Positions 1 through 8,800 of a stretch of DNA of 39,179 bases are shown here, in pieces. Numbering within the stretch: the stretch's first letter is position 1; the number at the start of each line of letters is the position of its first letter. A program made the translations under genes and the position numbers. The notes beneath the pieces are model-generated. The model saw only the letters and a program-made list of their open reading frames with translations, was not told the origin of the DNA and ran no database searches. Origin of the DNA: Verrucomicrobiota bacterium (GTDB lineage Bacteria; Verrucomicrobiota; Verrucomicrobiia; Limisphaerales; JAEYXS01); assembly GCA_030834415.1 (NCBI GenBank), contig JAURFH010000009.1, forward strand, positions 1-39,179, written 5' to 3'.

Positions 1-97
1 ACGAACGGCGGCAATGAAGTGGCTGGCGAGGGTTGGATGCGGGAGGTTTGGCCTGGCGATAGAGTGCCGCAGTACAGGCGTTCATCAGAAGCAACTC

Positions 98-232
98 ATG
101 AACGCATCGAACGGGAAGGACACTTCGGGAAATGTAGAATTAAGAAGGGAGAATGAAGAAAACCGGTGGGTAATGTTGTGCATTGGTGGTTTCTTGTTCC
201 TGCTGCTGGTTGGCAGATACTTCAGGGTTTAG
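98..232 (+). CDS. possible small single-TM hypothetical protein (within ORF 14..232)
   Basis: Short ORF with a hydrophobic segment MLCIGGFLFLLLVG; no recognised family. Confidence 0.25.
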   Translation: MNASNGKDTSGNVELRRENEENRWVMLCIGGFLFLLLVGRYFRV

Positions 233-358
233 TTTGGGACGAGGTGGAACTCATCCTTACCAGATTGGTTTGGGACTCGTTATCTCGGCTGCTACGTAGC
301 AGATCAGGGTGAAAATGTTCTGGGCAAAGGGAGAGTTGGTTACTTATGGTGCTTTTCT

Positions 359-1505
359 ATGTTCGAGACGGCAAAACAGACGTTGGCAGAGGCACAGGAT
401 AAGGCTTCCCAGTTACGGAGGTTTCTTTGACGTACCGGGAGCTCATAAGCGAATCGCGGAGATAGATGCCGAGATGACGCGGGATAATTTCTGGGATGTC
501 CGGGAGAAGGCCCAGAAATTCATCGACGAATCCAACGCGCTGAAGAAAAAGGTGGAGCCGTTCATCGCAGCCGAGAAGCAGTTGGCGGATCTGGAAGTGA
601 TGATCGAGCTGGGAGAGGCGGAGCCGCCGGAAGTCCAGGCGACGATGGCCAAGGAAGTGCAGCGTGACATCGAGAAAGTGCAGGCTGACTTGGACGCGCT
701 CGAATTGCGGATTTTCCTCAATGGTCCTTACGATGCGCGCAATTGCATCTTCAGCATCAACGCCGGCGCCGGGGGCACGGAATCGTGCGACTGGGCGAGC
801 ATGTTGATGCGGATGTATCAGCGGTGGTTCGAATCCCGCGGCTGGACGTATGAGGTGACGGACCTGTTGCCGGGTGATTCTGCGGGCGTGAAGAGTGTCA
901 CCATGCTGGTGCGTGGCGATATGGCCTACGGGTATTGCAAGGCGGAGCGCGGGGTGCATCGTCTGGTGCGTATCTCGCCGTTCGATTCCAACCAGCGCCG
1001 GCATACGAGTTTTGCCAGCGTGGATGCGATGGCGGAGATCGATGAGACGGATCCGAACATCACGATTCCTCCGGATGAATTGCGCGTGGATACGTTCCGT
1101 TCCGGCGGCAAGGGTGGTCAGAACGTGAACAAGGTGGAAACGGCGGTGCGCATCGTGCATATCCCGACCGGCCTGGTGGCGGCGTCCCAGACGGAGCGTT
1201 CACAGCATCAGAACCGGCATACGGCGATGACGTTGCTGATCTCGAAGTTGTTCGCCCTGCGTCAAGATGAGCAGAAGGCGGAGATGGAGCGTTTCTACGG
1301 GGACAAGGGCAGTGTGTCTTGGGGCAACCAGATCCGCAGCTATGTGTTCCAGCCTTACCGGATGGTGAAGGATTTGCGGACGGGATGTGAATCGAGCGAT
1401 GTCCAAGGAGTGATGGATGGCGACTTGGATGCTTATGTGAACGCGTGGTTGCGGGCGGGTTGCCCGATGAAGCGCGTGCAGGGCGTCTCGGCAGATGACG
1501 AATAG
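359..1505 (+). CDS. prfB: peptide chain release factor 2, join(359..427,429..1505) with +1 programmed frameshift at an in-frame TGA (428-430)
   Basis: RF2 motif region 'RVDTFRSGGKGGQNVNKVETAVRIVHIPTG' (GGQ). Zero frame from ATG 359 reads MFETAKQTLAEAQDKASQLRRFL then TGA; the +1 frame continues DVPGAHKRIAEIDAEM. Confidence 0.93.
417..431 (+). promoter_or_regulatory. RF2 programmed frameshift signal: internal SD-like GGAGG, TTT spacer, CTT TGA C slip site
   Basis: GGAGG 417-421, TTT 422-424, CTT 425-427, TGA 428-430, C 431. Same layout and spacing as E. coli prfB AGGGGG UAU CUU UGA C. Confidence 0.9.
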
Positions 1506-1512
1506 GCAGGCC

Positions 1513-2322
1513 ATGAGCAAACCAAACATTCTGGATACCATCGTAGAGCAGAAGCGCCTGGAAGTGGCGAAGCTGCCTGCACGCATCCCGACAGTGGCAG
1601 ATATCCGGGCGGTGATGCAGCAGCGGGGTGATCGGCGCGGTTTCGTGCAAGCTTTGTTGCGGCCCGCGCAAGGGTCGGTGGGCTTGATCGCAGAGGTGAA
1701 GAAGGCGTCACCTTCAGCAGGCGTTATTCGGCCGGACTTTAATCCGGTGAAGATCGCGGTGGAATATGAAGAAGCGGGGGCGTCCTGTCTCTCGGTGTTG
1801 ACGGATGAGAAGTTCTTTCAAGGTTCACTGGATTATCTGCGGGCGATCCGGCGGGCGGTGCGGTTGCCGCTCTTGCGCAAGGACTTCATCATCGATGAGC
1901 GTCAAATCCTGCAAGCGGCGGAGTGGGGGGCGGATTGCATCCTGCTGATTGTCGCTATCCTGGATGACCGGCAGTTGAGGCATTTTCGAGAACTGGCGGA
2001 GGGTGCGGGGTTGGCTGCACTGGTGGAGGTGCATGATGAGGCGGAATTGAAGCGCGCACTGGATACGGGGGCGACGTTCATCGGGGTGAACAACCGCGAC
2101 CTGAAAGTGTTTCAAGTGGACTTGGGCACGACGGAGCGATTGGCCGCGCAAATCCCGGGACTGGGCTCGGAGCGGGTGTTGGTGGCCGAGAGCGGCATCC
2201 ATAAGCGCGAAGATGTGGCCCGGCTGGAAGCCTGCGGTGCGAGTGCGATCCTGGTGGGTGAATCGCTCATGCGAGAGCAAGATATCGGGGCGAAAGTGGC
2301 GGAATTGCTGGGGACGAAATAA
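1513..2322 (+). CDS. trpC: indole-3-glycerol phosphate synthase
   Basis: 'LIAEVKKASPSAGVIRPDFNPVKIAVEYEEAGASCLSVLTDEKFFQGSLDYL', 'LLRKDFIIDERQILQAAEWGADCILLI'. Start chosen at MSKPN rather than 1495. Confidence 0.93.
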   Translation: MSKPNILDTIVEQKRLEVAKLPARIPTVADIRAVMQQRGDRRGFVQALLRPAQGSVGLIAEVKKASPSAGVIRPDFNPVKIAVEYEEAGASCLSVLTDEKFFQGSLDYLRAIRRAVRLPLLRKDFIIDERQILQAAEWGADCILLIVAILDDRQLRHFRELAEGAGLAALVEVHDEAELKRALDTGATFIGVNNRDLKVFQVDLGTTERLAAQIPGLGSERVLVAESGIHKREDVARLEACGASAILVGESLMREQDIGAKVAELLGTK

Positions 2323-2404
2323 AGTGCCAAATGTCCCTAAGGTGTTCTCTGGGCAGATTTTAGCTTTAAGCGATGTCGCTAAACGATTACTCTCCCGATA
2401 ACAC

Positions 2405-3972
2405 ATGAGCGAGGCTCAACCAAGTGTCGAGAGGCCGTCCACGACGCGCACCCCATTGCGCGTGCTGGTCGTTGAGGATTCTGAATTTGACGCACGCATC
2501 TTGGTGAACGTCTTGCGGCAGGGTGGTTACGAGCCCAAATGGCAGCGGGTTGAGACCGCCGAGCAGATGACCAAGGCGCTGCAGGAGAAGGAGTGGGAGG
2601 TCGTTCTGGCAGATTACAATCTCCCTGACTTCAGCGCACCGGAAGCCCTCAAGCTCTTGCAGGAGAGCGGTATCGACCTGCCTTTCATCATCATTTCTGG
2701 CGGTATCGGTGAAGACATCGCTGTGGCCGCCATGAAAGCAGGTGCGCATGATTATTTCATGAAAGGCCAGCTTGCGCGGTTGGTCGCCGCTGTGGAGCGA
2801 GAACTGCGCGAGGCGGCGACACGGGCAGCGCGTCGCAAAGCCGAAGACTCCGTGCGCGAAAGCGAGGTGCGTTACCGTCTCTTGGGGAGACGGCTACAGA
2901 CGCGGTTTTGCTGATGGACACGGATAGCGTCATCCATTTTGCGAATCCGGCGGTGGAAGTGATCTTTGGTTACAAACCGGAGGAGTTGGTGGGGCAGAAC
3001 CTAACACTGCTTTTGCCGGACAAACCTTTGAATAAAACGGATGCCGAGCTGGTGAAGTCTTTGCATTCGGGTGTGGTGAATTCCCGGCGACATATGCTGG
3101 AGACCGTGGGCTTGCGCAAGGACGGTGAGGATACCTTGCTGGAAATCGTCTTCAACGACATGGCGCTCCAGGGAAAGCGGTGGTTTGTGGCGTTCATCCG
3201 CGATATCACGGAGCGCAAGAAAGCGGAGAAGGAACTGCGCGAAAACCAAGAGCAGTTCCGCGTGGCGCGTGAGATCCAGGAGCGGTTGTTTCCGAAGGAG
3301 TCGCCCAAGCTGGATGATTTCGATATCGCAGGTTCATCACATCCTGCAGAGGCGGCTGGTGGCGATTATTTCGACTACCTCCAGATGTTGCATCATCGTG
3401 TCGGGATCGCCATCGGGGATGTCACGGGACACGGCATCGGTCCGGCCTTGCTGATGGCTGAGACGCGGGCTTATCTGCGCATCTTGGCGCGAAACCGTGA
3501 TGATGTGGGGGAGATTTTGACGCGGGCCAATCGCGTGCTGGCCGAGGACGTGGGCAGTGACCGGTTTGTGACGATGCTGCTGGTGCAGATAGATCCGACC
3601 ACGCGCAGTATCGTGTATGCGAGTGCTGGGCATTCGACTGGCTACGTGCTTAACTCACAGGGACAGGTTCGCGCGGAATTGAAACGCACGGGCAAGCCGT
3701 TGGGCATCAAGCCGGACACGGAGTTTAAATCTGCCTCACCGCTCATCCTCACGCCCGGTGAGATCGTGCTGTTGCTCACGGACGGCATTGAGGAGGCGAT
3801 GAATGCCGATGACGAATTTTTCGGTACAGAGAATATTCTCAAAGTAGCCCGGGCGAACCGTAACAAATCAGCGCGAGAGATCGTGGAGGCTCTGTATGCC
3901 GCCGTGCAAGACTTCAGCGGGGTTGGGCAGCAGACAGATGACTTCACCGCCGTGGTTCTGAAGGTGAAGTAA
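2405..3972 (+). pseudogene. response regulator receiver - PAS - SpoIIE-type PP2C phosphatase, split into ORFs 2405..2914 and 2908..3972 by an apparent 1-nt deletion
   Basis: Receiver 'VLVVEDSEFDARILV...VLADYNLPDF'. PAS 'LLMDTDSVIHFANPAVEVIFGYKPEELVGQNL'. RsbU/SpoIIE 'AGGDYFDYLQMLHHRVGIAIGDVTGHGIGPALLMAETRAYLR'. PAS coding 'ETATDAVLLMDTD' continues upstream in the second frame to 2887. Confidence 0.8.
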
Positions 3973-4016
3973 AAAAGGCACTTGTTGCCGACGGGCTTCG
4001 GAGCAATCTTTTTCCC

Positions 4017-4787
4017 ATGCGTGAAGGTAAAATCACGGTCGATGTAATTCGTGGCATGAAGGGCCGACAACGGCTCGCGACTCTCACGGCATATGATTAT
4101 CCCATGGCCAAGTTGCTGGATGAGGCCGGTATTCCATTGCTGCTCGTAGGCGATTCCTTGGGCATGGTGGTTTTAGGCTATCCAGATACGACCCATGTCA
4201 CCGTCGCTGAGATCGAGCATCACATCAGTGCGGTGGCCCGGGCGAATCCGAAGGCGCTGATCATCGGTGATATGCCGTATCAGAGTTATGAGACGCCGGA
4301 AATGGCTGTGGCCACAGCCCGTCGTCTGATCGCTGCCGGTGCTGATGTGGTGAAGGCTGAGGGCGGACGTGAGATCGAATCGCAAGTGAAGGCGATCATT
4401 GCAGATGGCATCCAATTCGTCGGGCACTTGGGGATGTTGCCGCAGCATATTTTGGAAGAGGGCAAATATAGCATCAAAGGCAAGGACGATGCCGGGCGGG
4501 CGAAGCTTTTTGATGATGCCACGGCTTTGCAAGAAGCGGGAGCGTTTGCGGTTGTGCTGGAACTGGTCACCCCTTTGGTGGCGAAGGAACTTACGGAGCA
4601 ATTCCCATTCATGACCATCGGTATCGGCTCTGGGATGGATTGTGATGGGCAGGTGTTGGTGACGCCAGATTTGGTGGGGATGTTCCCGTGGTTCACCCCA
4701 CGGTTTGTGAAACAGAAACGGCAATGTGGCACTGACATACGGAGCGCTGTGGAAGAGTGGAAAGCTGAGGTGGAACATGTCGGATAA
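4017..4787 (+). CDS. panB: 3-methyl-2-oxobutanoate hydroxymethyltransferase
   Basis: 'LTAYDYPMAKLLDEAGIPLLLVGDSLGMVVLGYPDTTHVTVAEIEHH', 'VKAEGG', 'GIGSGMDCDGQVLVTPDLVGMF'. Confidence 0.94.
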   Translation: MREGKITVDVIRGMKGRQRLATLTAYDYPMAKLLDEAGIPLLLVGDSLGMVVLGYPDTTHVTVAEIEHHISAVARANPKALIIGDMPYQSYETPEMAVATARRLIAAGADVVKAEGGREIESQVKAIIADGIQFVGHLGMLPQHILEEGKYSIKGKDDAGRAKLFDDATALQEAGAFAVVLELVTPLVAKELTEQFPFMTIGIGSGMDCDGQVLVTPDLVGMFPWFTPRFVKQKRQCGTDIRSAVEEWKAEVEHVG

Positions 4788-5238
4788 ACTGACGCACATC
4801 GATGAACAGGGCCGCGCTTCCATGGTGGATGTCTCGGCGAAGCCGGTGCAATTGCGTGAGGCCGTGGCGCGGGGTGAGATTTTGGTGTTACCCGCCACAC
4901 TCAAGCTGATCCGTGAGAATGCCTTGGCCAAGGGAGATGTGTTCTCTGTGGCGCGTATCGCGGGCATTCAGGCGGCCAAGCGCACTGGAGAGTTGATCCC
5001 GCTTTGTCATCCACTGCCCATCACGCATTGTGAAGTGCAGTTCGAGATACCACACTCTGAAGATCGGGTGGTCATCACCGTTTCGGCGAAGATCGCGGCG
5101 CAGACGGGCATCGAGATGGAAGCACTCACTGCGGTGAGTGTCGCGGCCTTGACGATCTACGACATGTGCAAGGCCGTGGACAAGACCATGACCATCACCG
5201 ACATTCAGCTGGTATCGAAGACGAAGAAAGATATTTAA
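4777..5238 (+). CDS. moaC: cyclic pyranopterin monophosphate synthase MoaC
   Basis: 'HIDEQGRASMVDVSAKP', 'GELIPLCHPLPITHCEV', 'ALTAVSVAALTIYDMCKAVDKTMTI'. Overlaps the panB 3' end. Confidence 0.93.
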   Translation: MSDKLTHIDEQGRASMVDVSAKPVQLREAVARGEILVLPATLKLIRENALAKGDVFSVARIAGIQAAKRTGELIPLCHPLPITHCEVQFEIPHSEDRVVITVSAKIAAQTGIEMEALTAVSVAALTIYDMCKAVDKTMTITDIQLVSKTKKDI

Positions 5239-5266
5239 CCACTTTAACGAAGCACATTTACGACTC

Positions 5267-5749
5267 ATGCAAATCCAAGTTGGCATCATCACTATCTCCG
5301 ATCGCGCATCCAAAGGCCTCTACGATGATCTGGGCGGGCCAGCCTTGATGAAGGCGGCCGAGGGTTATGGCTGGAAGGTGTTGGCGGATGCCTTGGTTCC
5401 GGATGAGAAACGCGACATCCAGCGGGCCATCCGTGAACAGATTGGCAAGGGCTGCCAGCTTATCCTGACCACCGGGGGCACGGGCGTGGCCTTGCGCGAT
5501 GTCACGCCGGAAGCGGTGCGTGAGATTTCCATCCGTGAACTACCGGGCTTTGGCGAGGTGATGCGAGCGGAATCCATGAAGATCACGAAGAACGCCATCC
5601 TGTCGCGTAATCTGGCGGCAGTGGTGGATAATGCGCTGGTCATCTGCCTTCCGGGCAAGCCCAGCGGGGCGGTGGAGTGCCTGAGCTTTGTGGTCGGCGC
5701 TATCCCACACTGCGTCGAGGTGCTGCAAGAAGTGCCGACGAGTTGCTGA
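5267..5749 (+). CDS. mog: molybdopterin adenylyltransferase (MogA/MoaB family)
   Basis: 'VGIITISDRASKGLYDDLGGPAL', 'LILTTGGTGVALRDVTPEAV', 'LVICLPGKPSGAVECL'. Confidence 0.88.
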   Translation: MQIQVGIITISDRASKGLYDDLGGPALMKAAEGYGWKVLADALVPDEKRDIQRAIREQIGKGCQLILTTGGTGVALRDVTPEAVREISIRELPGFGEVMRAESMKITKNAILSRNLAAVVDNALVICLPGKPSGAVECLSFVVGAIPHCVEVLQEVPTSC

Positions 5750-5804
5750 TTTTCGCGGTTTTAGGGCTATGATGCCCGTTGAATTTTCCTTTTCTGGGCG
5801 TGGC

Positions 5805-5827
5805 TGAACCGTCAAGATGACGGTTCA
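5805..5827 (+). promoter_or_regulatory. perfect 10-bp stem / 3-nt loop hairpin directly upstream of the probable ATG (5832)
   Basis: TGAACCGTCA AGA TGACGGTTCA; the ORF track start ATG 5817 lies inside the hairpin. Confidence 0.6.
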
Positions 5828-5831
5828 AGCT

Positions 5832-8800
5832 ATGCAAATCCGTATCGCCCTTATTGCCATTCTCTCATTGGCTGTCTCGGGTTTTAGTGCCGAGAAGCCG
5901 CTTCCCAAACCCTTACGCGCCCTGCTTATTGCCGGCGGTTGCTGCCACGATTACGCCGCTCAAAAAGACATCCTAAAAAAGGGTCTCGAAGCGCGTGCTA
6001 ATGTGACCGTGGATGTCATCTACACGGCTGACAAATCCACCAAAGCGCGGTTCGATATTTACGACAATCCGGATTGGGCCAAGGGTTACGATATCGTCAT
6101 CCACGATGAATGTTCGGCCGATGTGAAGGAGTTGCCTTACTTCCACAACATCCTGAACGCCCACAAGACGATCCCGGCGATGAACCTTCATTGTGCGATG
6201 CATTGCTACCGCATCGGTACGGATGAGTGGTTCAAGTTCGTGGGTATCCATTCCACGGGCCATGGTCCGCAGGAACCGATCGCGATCAATTTCGTGAACC
6301 AAGATCATCCCGTCTCCAAAGGGTTGGAGAATTGGACGACGATCAAGGAAGAGCTCTATAACAACATCAAGATTTTCCCGAGCGCCACGCCTTTGGCCAA
6401 AGGTCTTCAGATGGTGAAGCAAAAGGACGGCACGATGAAGGCGATGGAGAGTGTGGTGGTATGGGTGAACGAGTATGAGAAGACCCGCGTCTTCAGCACG
6501 ACCATTGGTCACAATAATGCCACGGTGGGTGATGATCGCTATCTGAACATGCTCACGCGTGGCTTGCTATGGGCATGTGGTAAACTGGATGACAAGAGCT
6601 ACATCAAGGCCTATTTCGCGCCTTTGAAGCGGACAAATATCGCCAAGGGCAAACCCGCCAAAGCCTCCAGCGAAGAAAAGAACAAGGGCAATCTGGCGGA
6701 GAAGGCTTTCGATGGAAATCCTTCCACTCGCTGGTGCGCGAACGGACCGAGTGACAAGGAAATGCTGCAAGTAGATATTGGTGCACCGACGAAATTGACA
6801 GGGGTGAGCATCGCTTGGGAATCCGATGGGGCGAAGTATTTCCACAAGGTGGAAGGCTCGGCGGATGGTAATGAGTGGAAGACTTTGGTAGATGCATCCA
6901 AGACGGACAAGGGTGGTCCATATGAACATGACTTCGACGCGGATGGCATCCGTTATTTGAGGGTGGCTTATCTCGGCAAGGCGGGTGGTGGCTGGGGTAG
7001 CATCCGGGAGTTTGAGGTTTACAGCACGCAGACGGAGAAGATTGATCCCAAGCAAGCGCAGAACGAGGCGGACGAGAAAGTATTGAAAGATGTGAAAGTG
7101 GCCGATGGTTTCAATCGCACGCTATTCGCACAACCGCCGCTGGTGAATTATCCCGTCTTTGTGGCTGCTGCCCCCGATGGCACGGTGTATGTCTCCAGCG
7201 ATGCCAATGGCTCACTAGATCGTGAAGCCAACCGAGGGTCGATCGTGCGTCTCCGTGATCTTGATGGCGATGGCCGGGCGGATGAGTCCAGGAAGTTCGT
7301 GGCCAATGTGGATTCACCACGTGGACTGGCATGGGATCATGATCGCCTCTACGTCTTGCATCCGCCTCACATAAGTGCCTTCATCGACAAGGATGGTGAC
7401 GGCGTCTCTGATGAGCAAAAGATTCTGGTGAAGAACATCGCATTCACTTTCAAGGATCGTCCGGCCGACCATACTTCGAACGGTATCGAATTGGGCATTG
7501 ATGGCTGGATCTATTGCGCCATCGGCGATTTTGGTTTCATGGAGGCAGAAGGAGCGGATGGACGTAAACTGCAATTACGCGGTGGCGGCATTGTGCGAGT
7601 CCGTCCAGATGGAACCGGGTTGGAACTGTTCTCTCGCGGGACCCGTAATATTCTCGAAGGTGCCGTGAGTCCGCTGCTGGATATCTTCACGCGTGACAAC
7701 ACGAATGACGGTGGCGGTTGGGATGTGCGGCTGCATCACTTCACGGGATTCGAGGAACACGGCTATCCGCATTTCTTCAAGAATTTCCCCGAAGAACACG
7801 TGAAGCCATTGGCGGATTACGGTGGCGGTTCGGGCTGCGGCGCTGCATGGATCGATGAGCCGGGCATGCCAGCCGGTTGGAATAATCTGCCCTATACGGC
7901 GGATTGGGGACGGAACTTCGTCTATCGCCACACGGTGGCCCCGAATGGGGCGACGTTTGCCGAGACGGAAAAACCGAAGGAGTTTTTAGGCGCCACTCGT
8001 ACGACGGACCTCGATGTGGATGCTTCTACTCGCATCTACGTGGCGAGTTGGAAAGGCGCGACCTTCAAATACGCCGGGCCGGATGTCGGTTATCTGGTGC
8101 AAGTCACACCTAAAGGTTTCAAGCCCGATCCGTTGCCGAATTTTGCCCAAGCGTCGGATGCGGAATTGATCAAGCTGCTGGAATCACCCAGCTATCGTCG
8201 CCGTTTGGAAGCACAGCGCACTTTGATCCGTCGCGGGCTGAACGACGCAACGACCAAGGCCTTGAATGCCTTGGCTGCGGATAACGCTAAACCCCTCGTT
8301 GCCCGGGTGGCGGCGGTGTTCGCCTTGAAGCAGGCTTTGGGTGCGAAATCAGCCAATATGCTGGCGAAACTGGCGGGTGAGCCAGCCATTGCGGCGTGGG
8401 CGATCCGCGCTTTGACTGATCGCGAAGACCAGTTGGCTAACGTGACGGCGCAACCGTTGCTCGCCGGGTTGAAATCCTCCGATCCGCGCACGCGTAAGGA
8501 AGCCGTCGTGGCCGTTGCCCGGCTGGGCAAGGTGGAAAATGCCGGGGCGGTGACTCCGTTGCTGGACGATAAAGATGAAGTGATCGCGCACACGGCTTAT
8601 CGCGCGCTGCAACGCTTGCAAGCGGTTGATGCGTGTTTTGCGGTCGTTGATACGAGTGGTGCTAGCGCCGAGCAACGGGCCGGAGCCCTCATGGCTTTGC
8701 GCAAGTTGCATACTCCGCAGGTGGTGGATGGCTTGATCGCTCGTCTTGCCAAAGAGACGGATGTGGCCCGGCGCAAGGGATTGATCACGGCCTTGTGCCG

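Noticed and set aside
5128-5145. CACTCAC-TGCG-GTGAGTG hairpin
   Set aside because: Lies inside moaC coding sequence encoding the conserved ALTAVSV region; likely coincidental.
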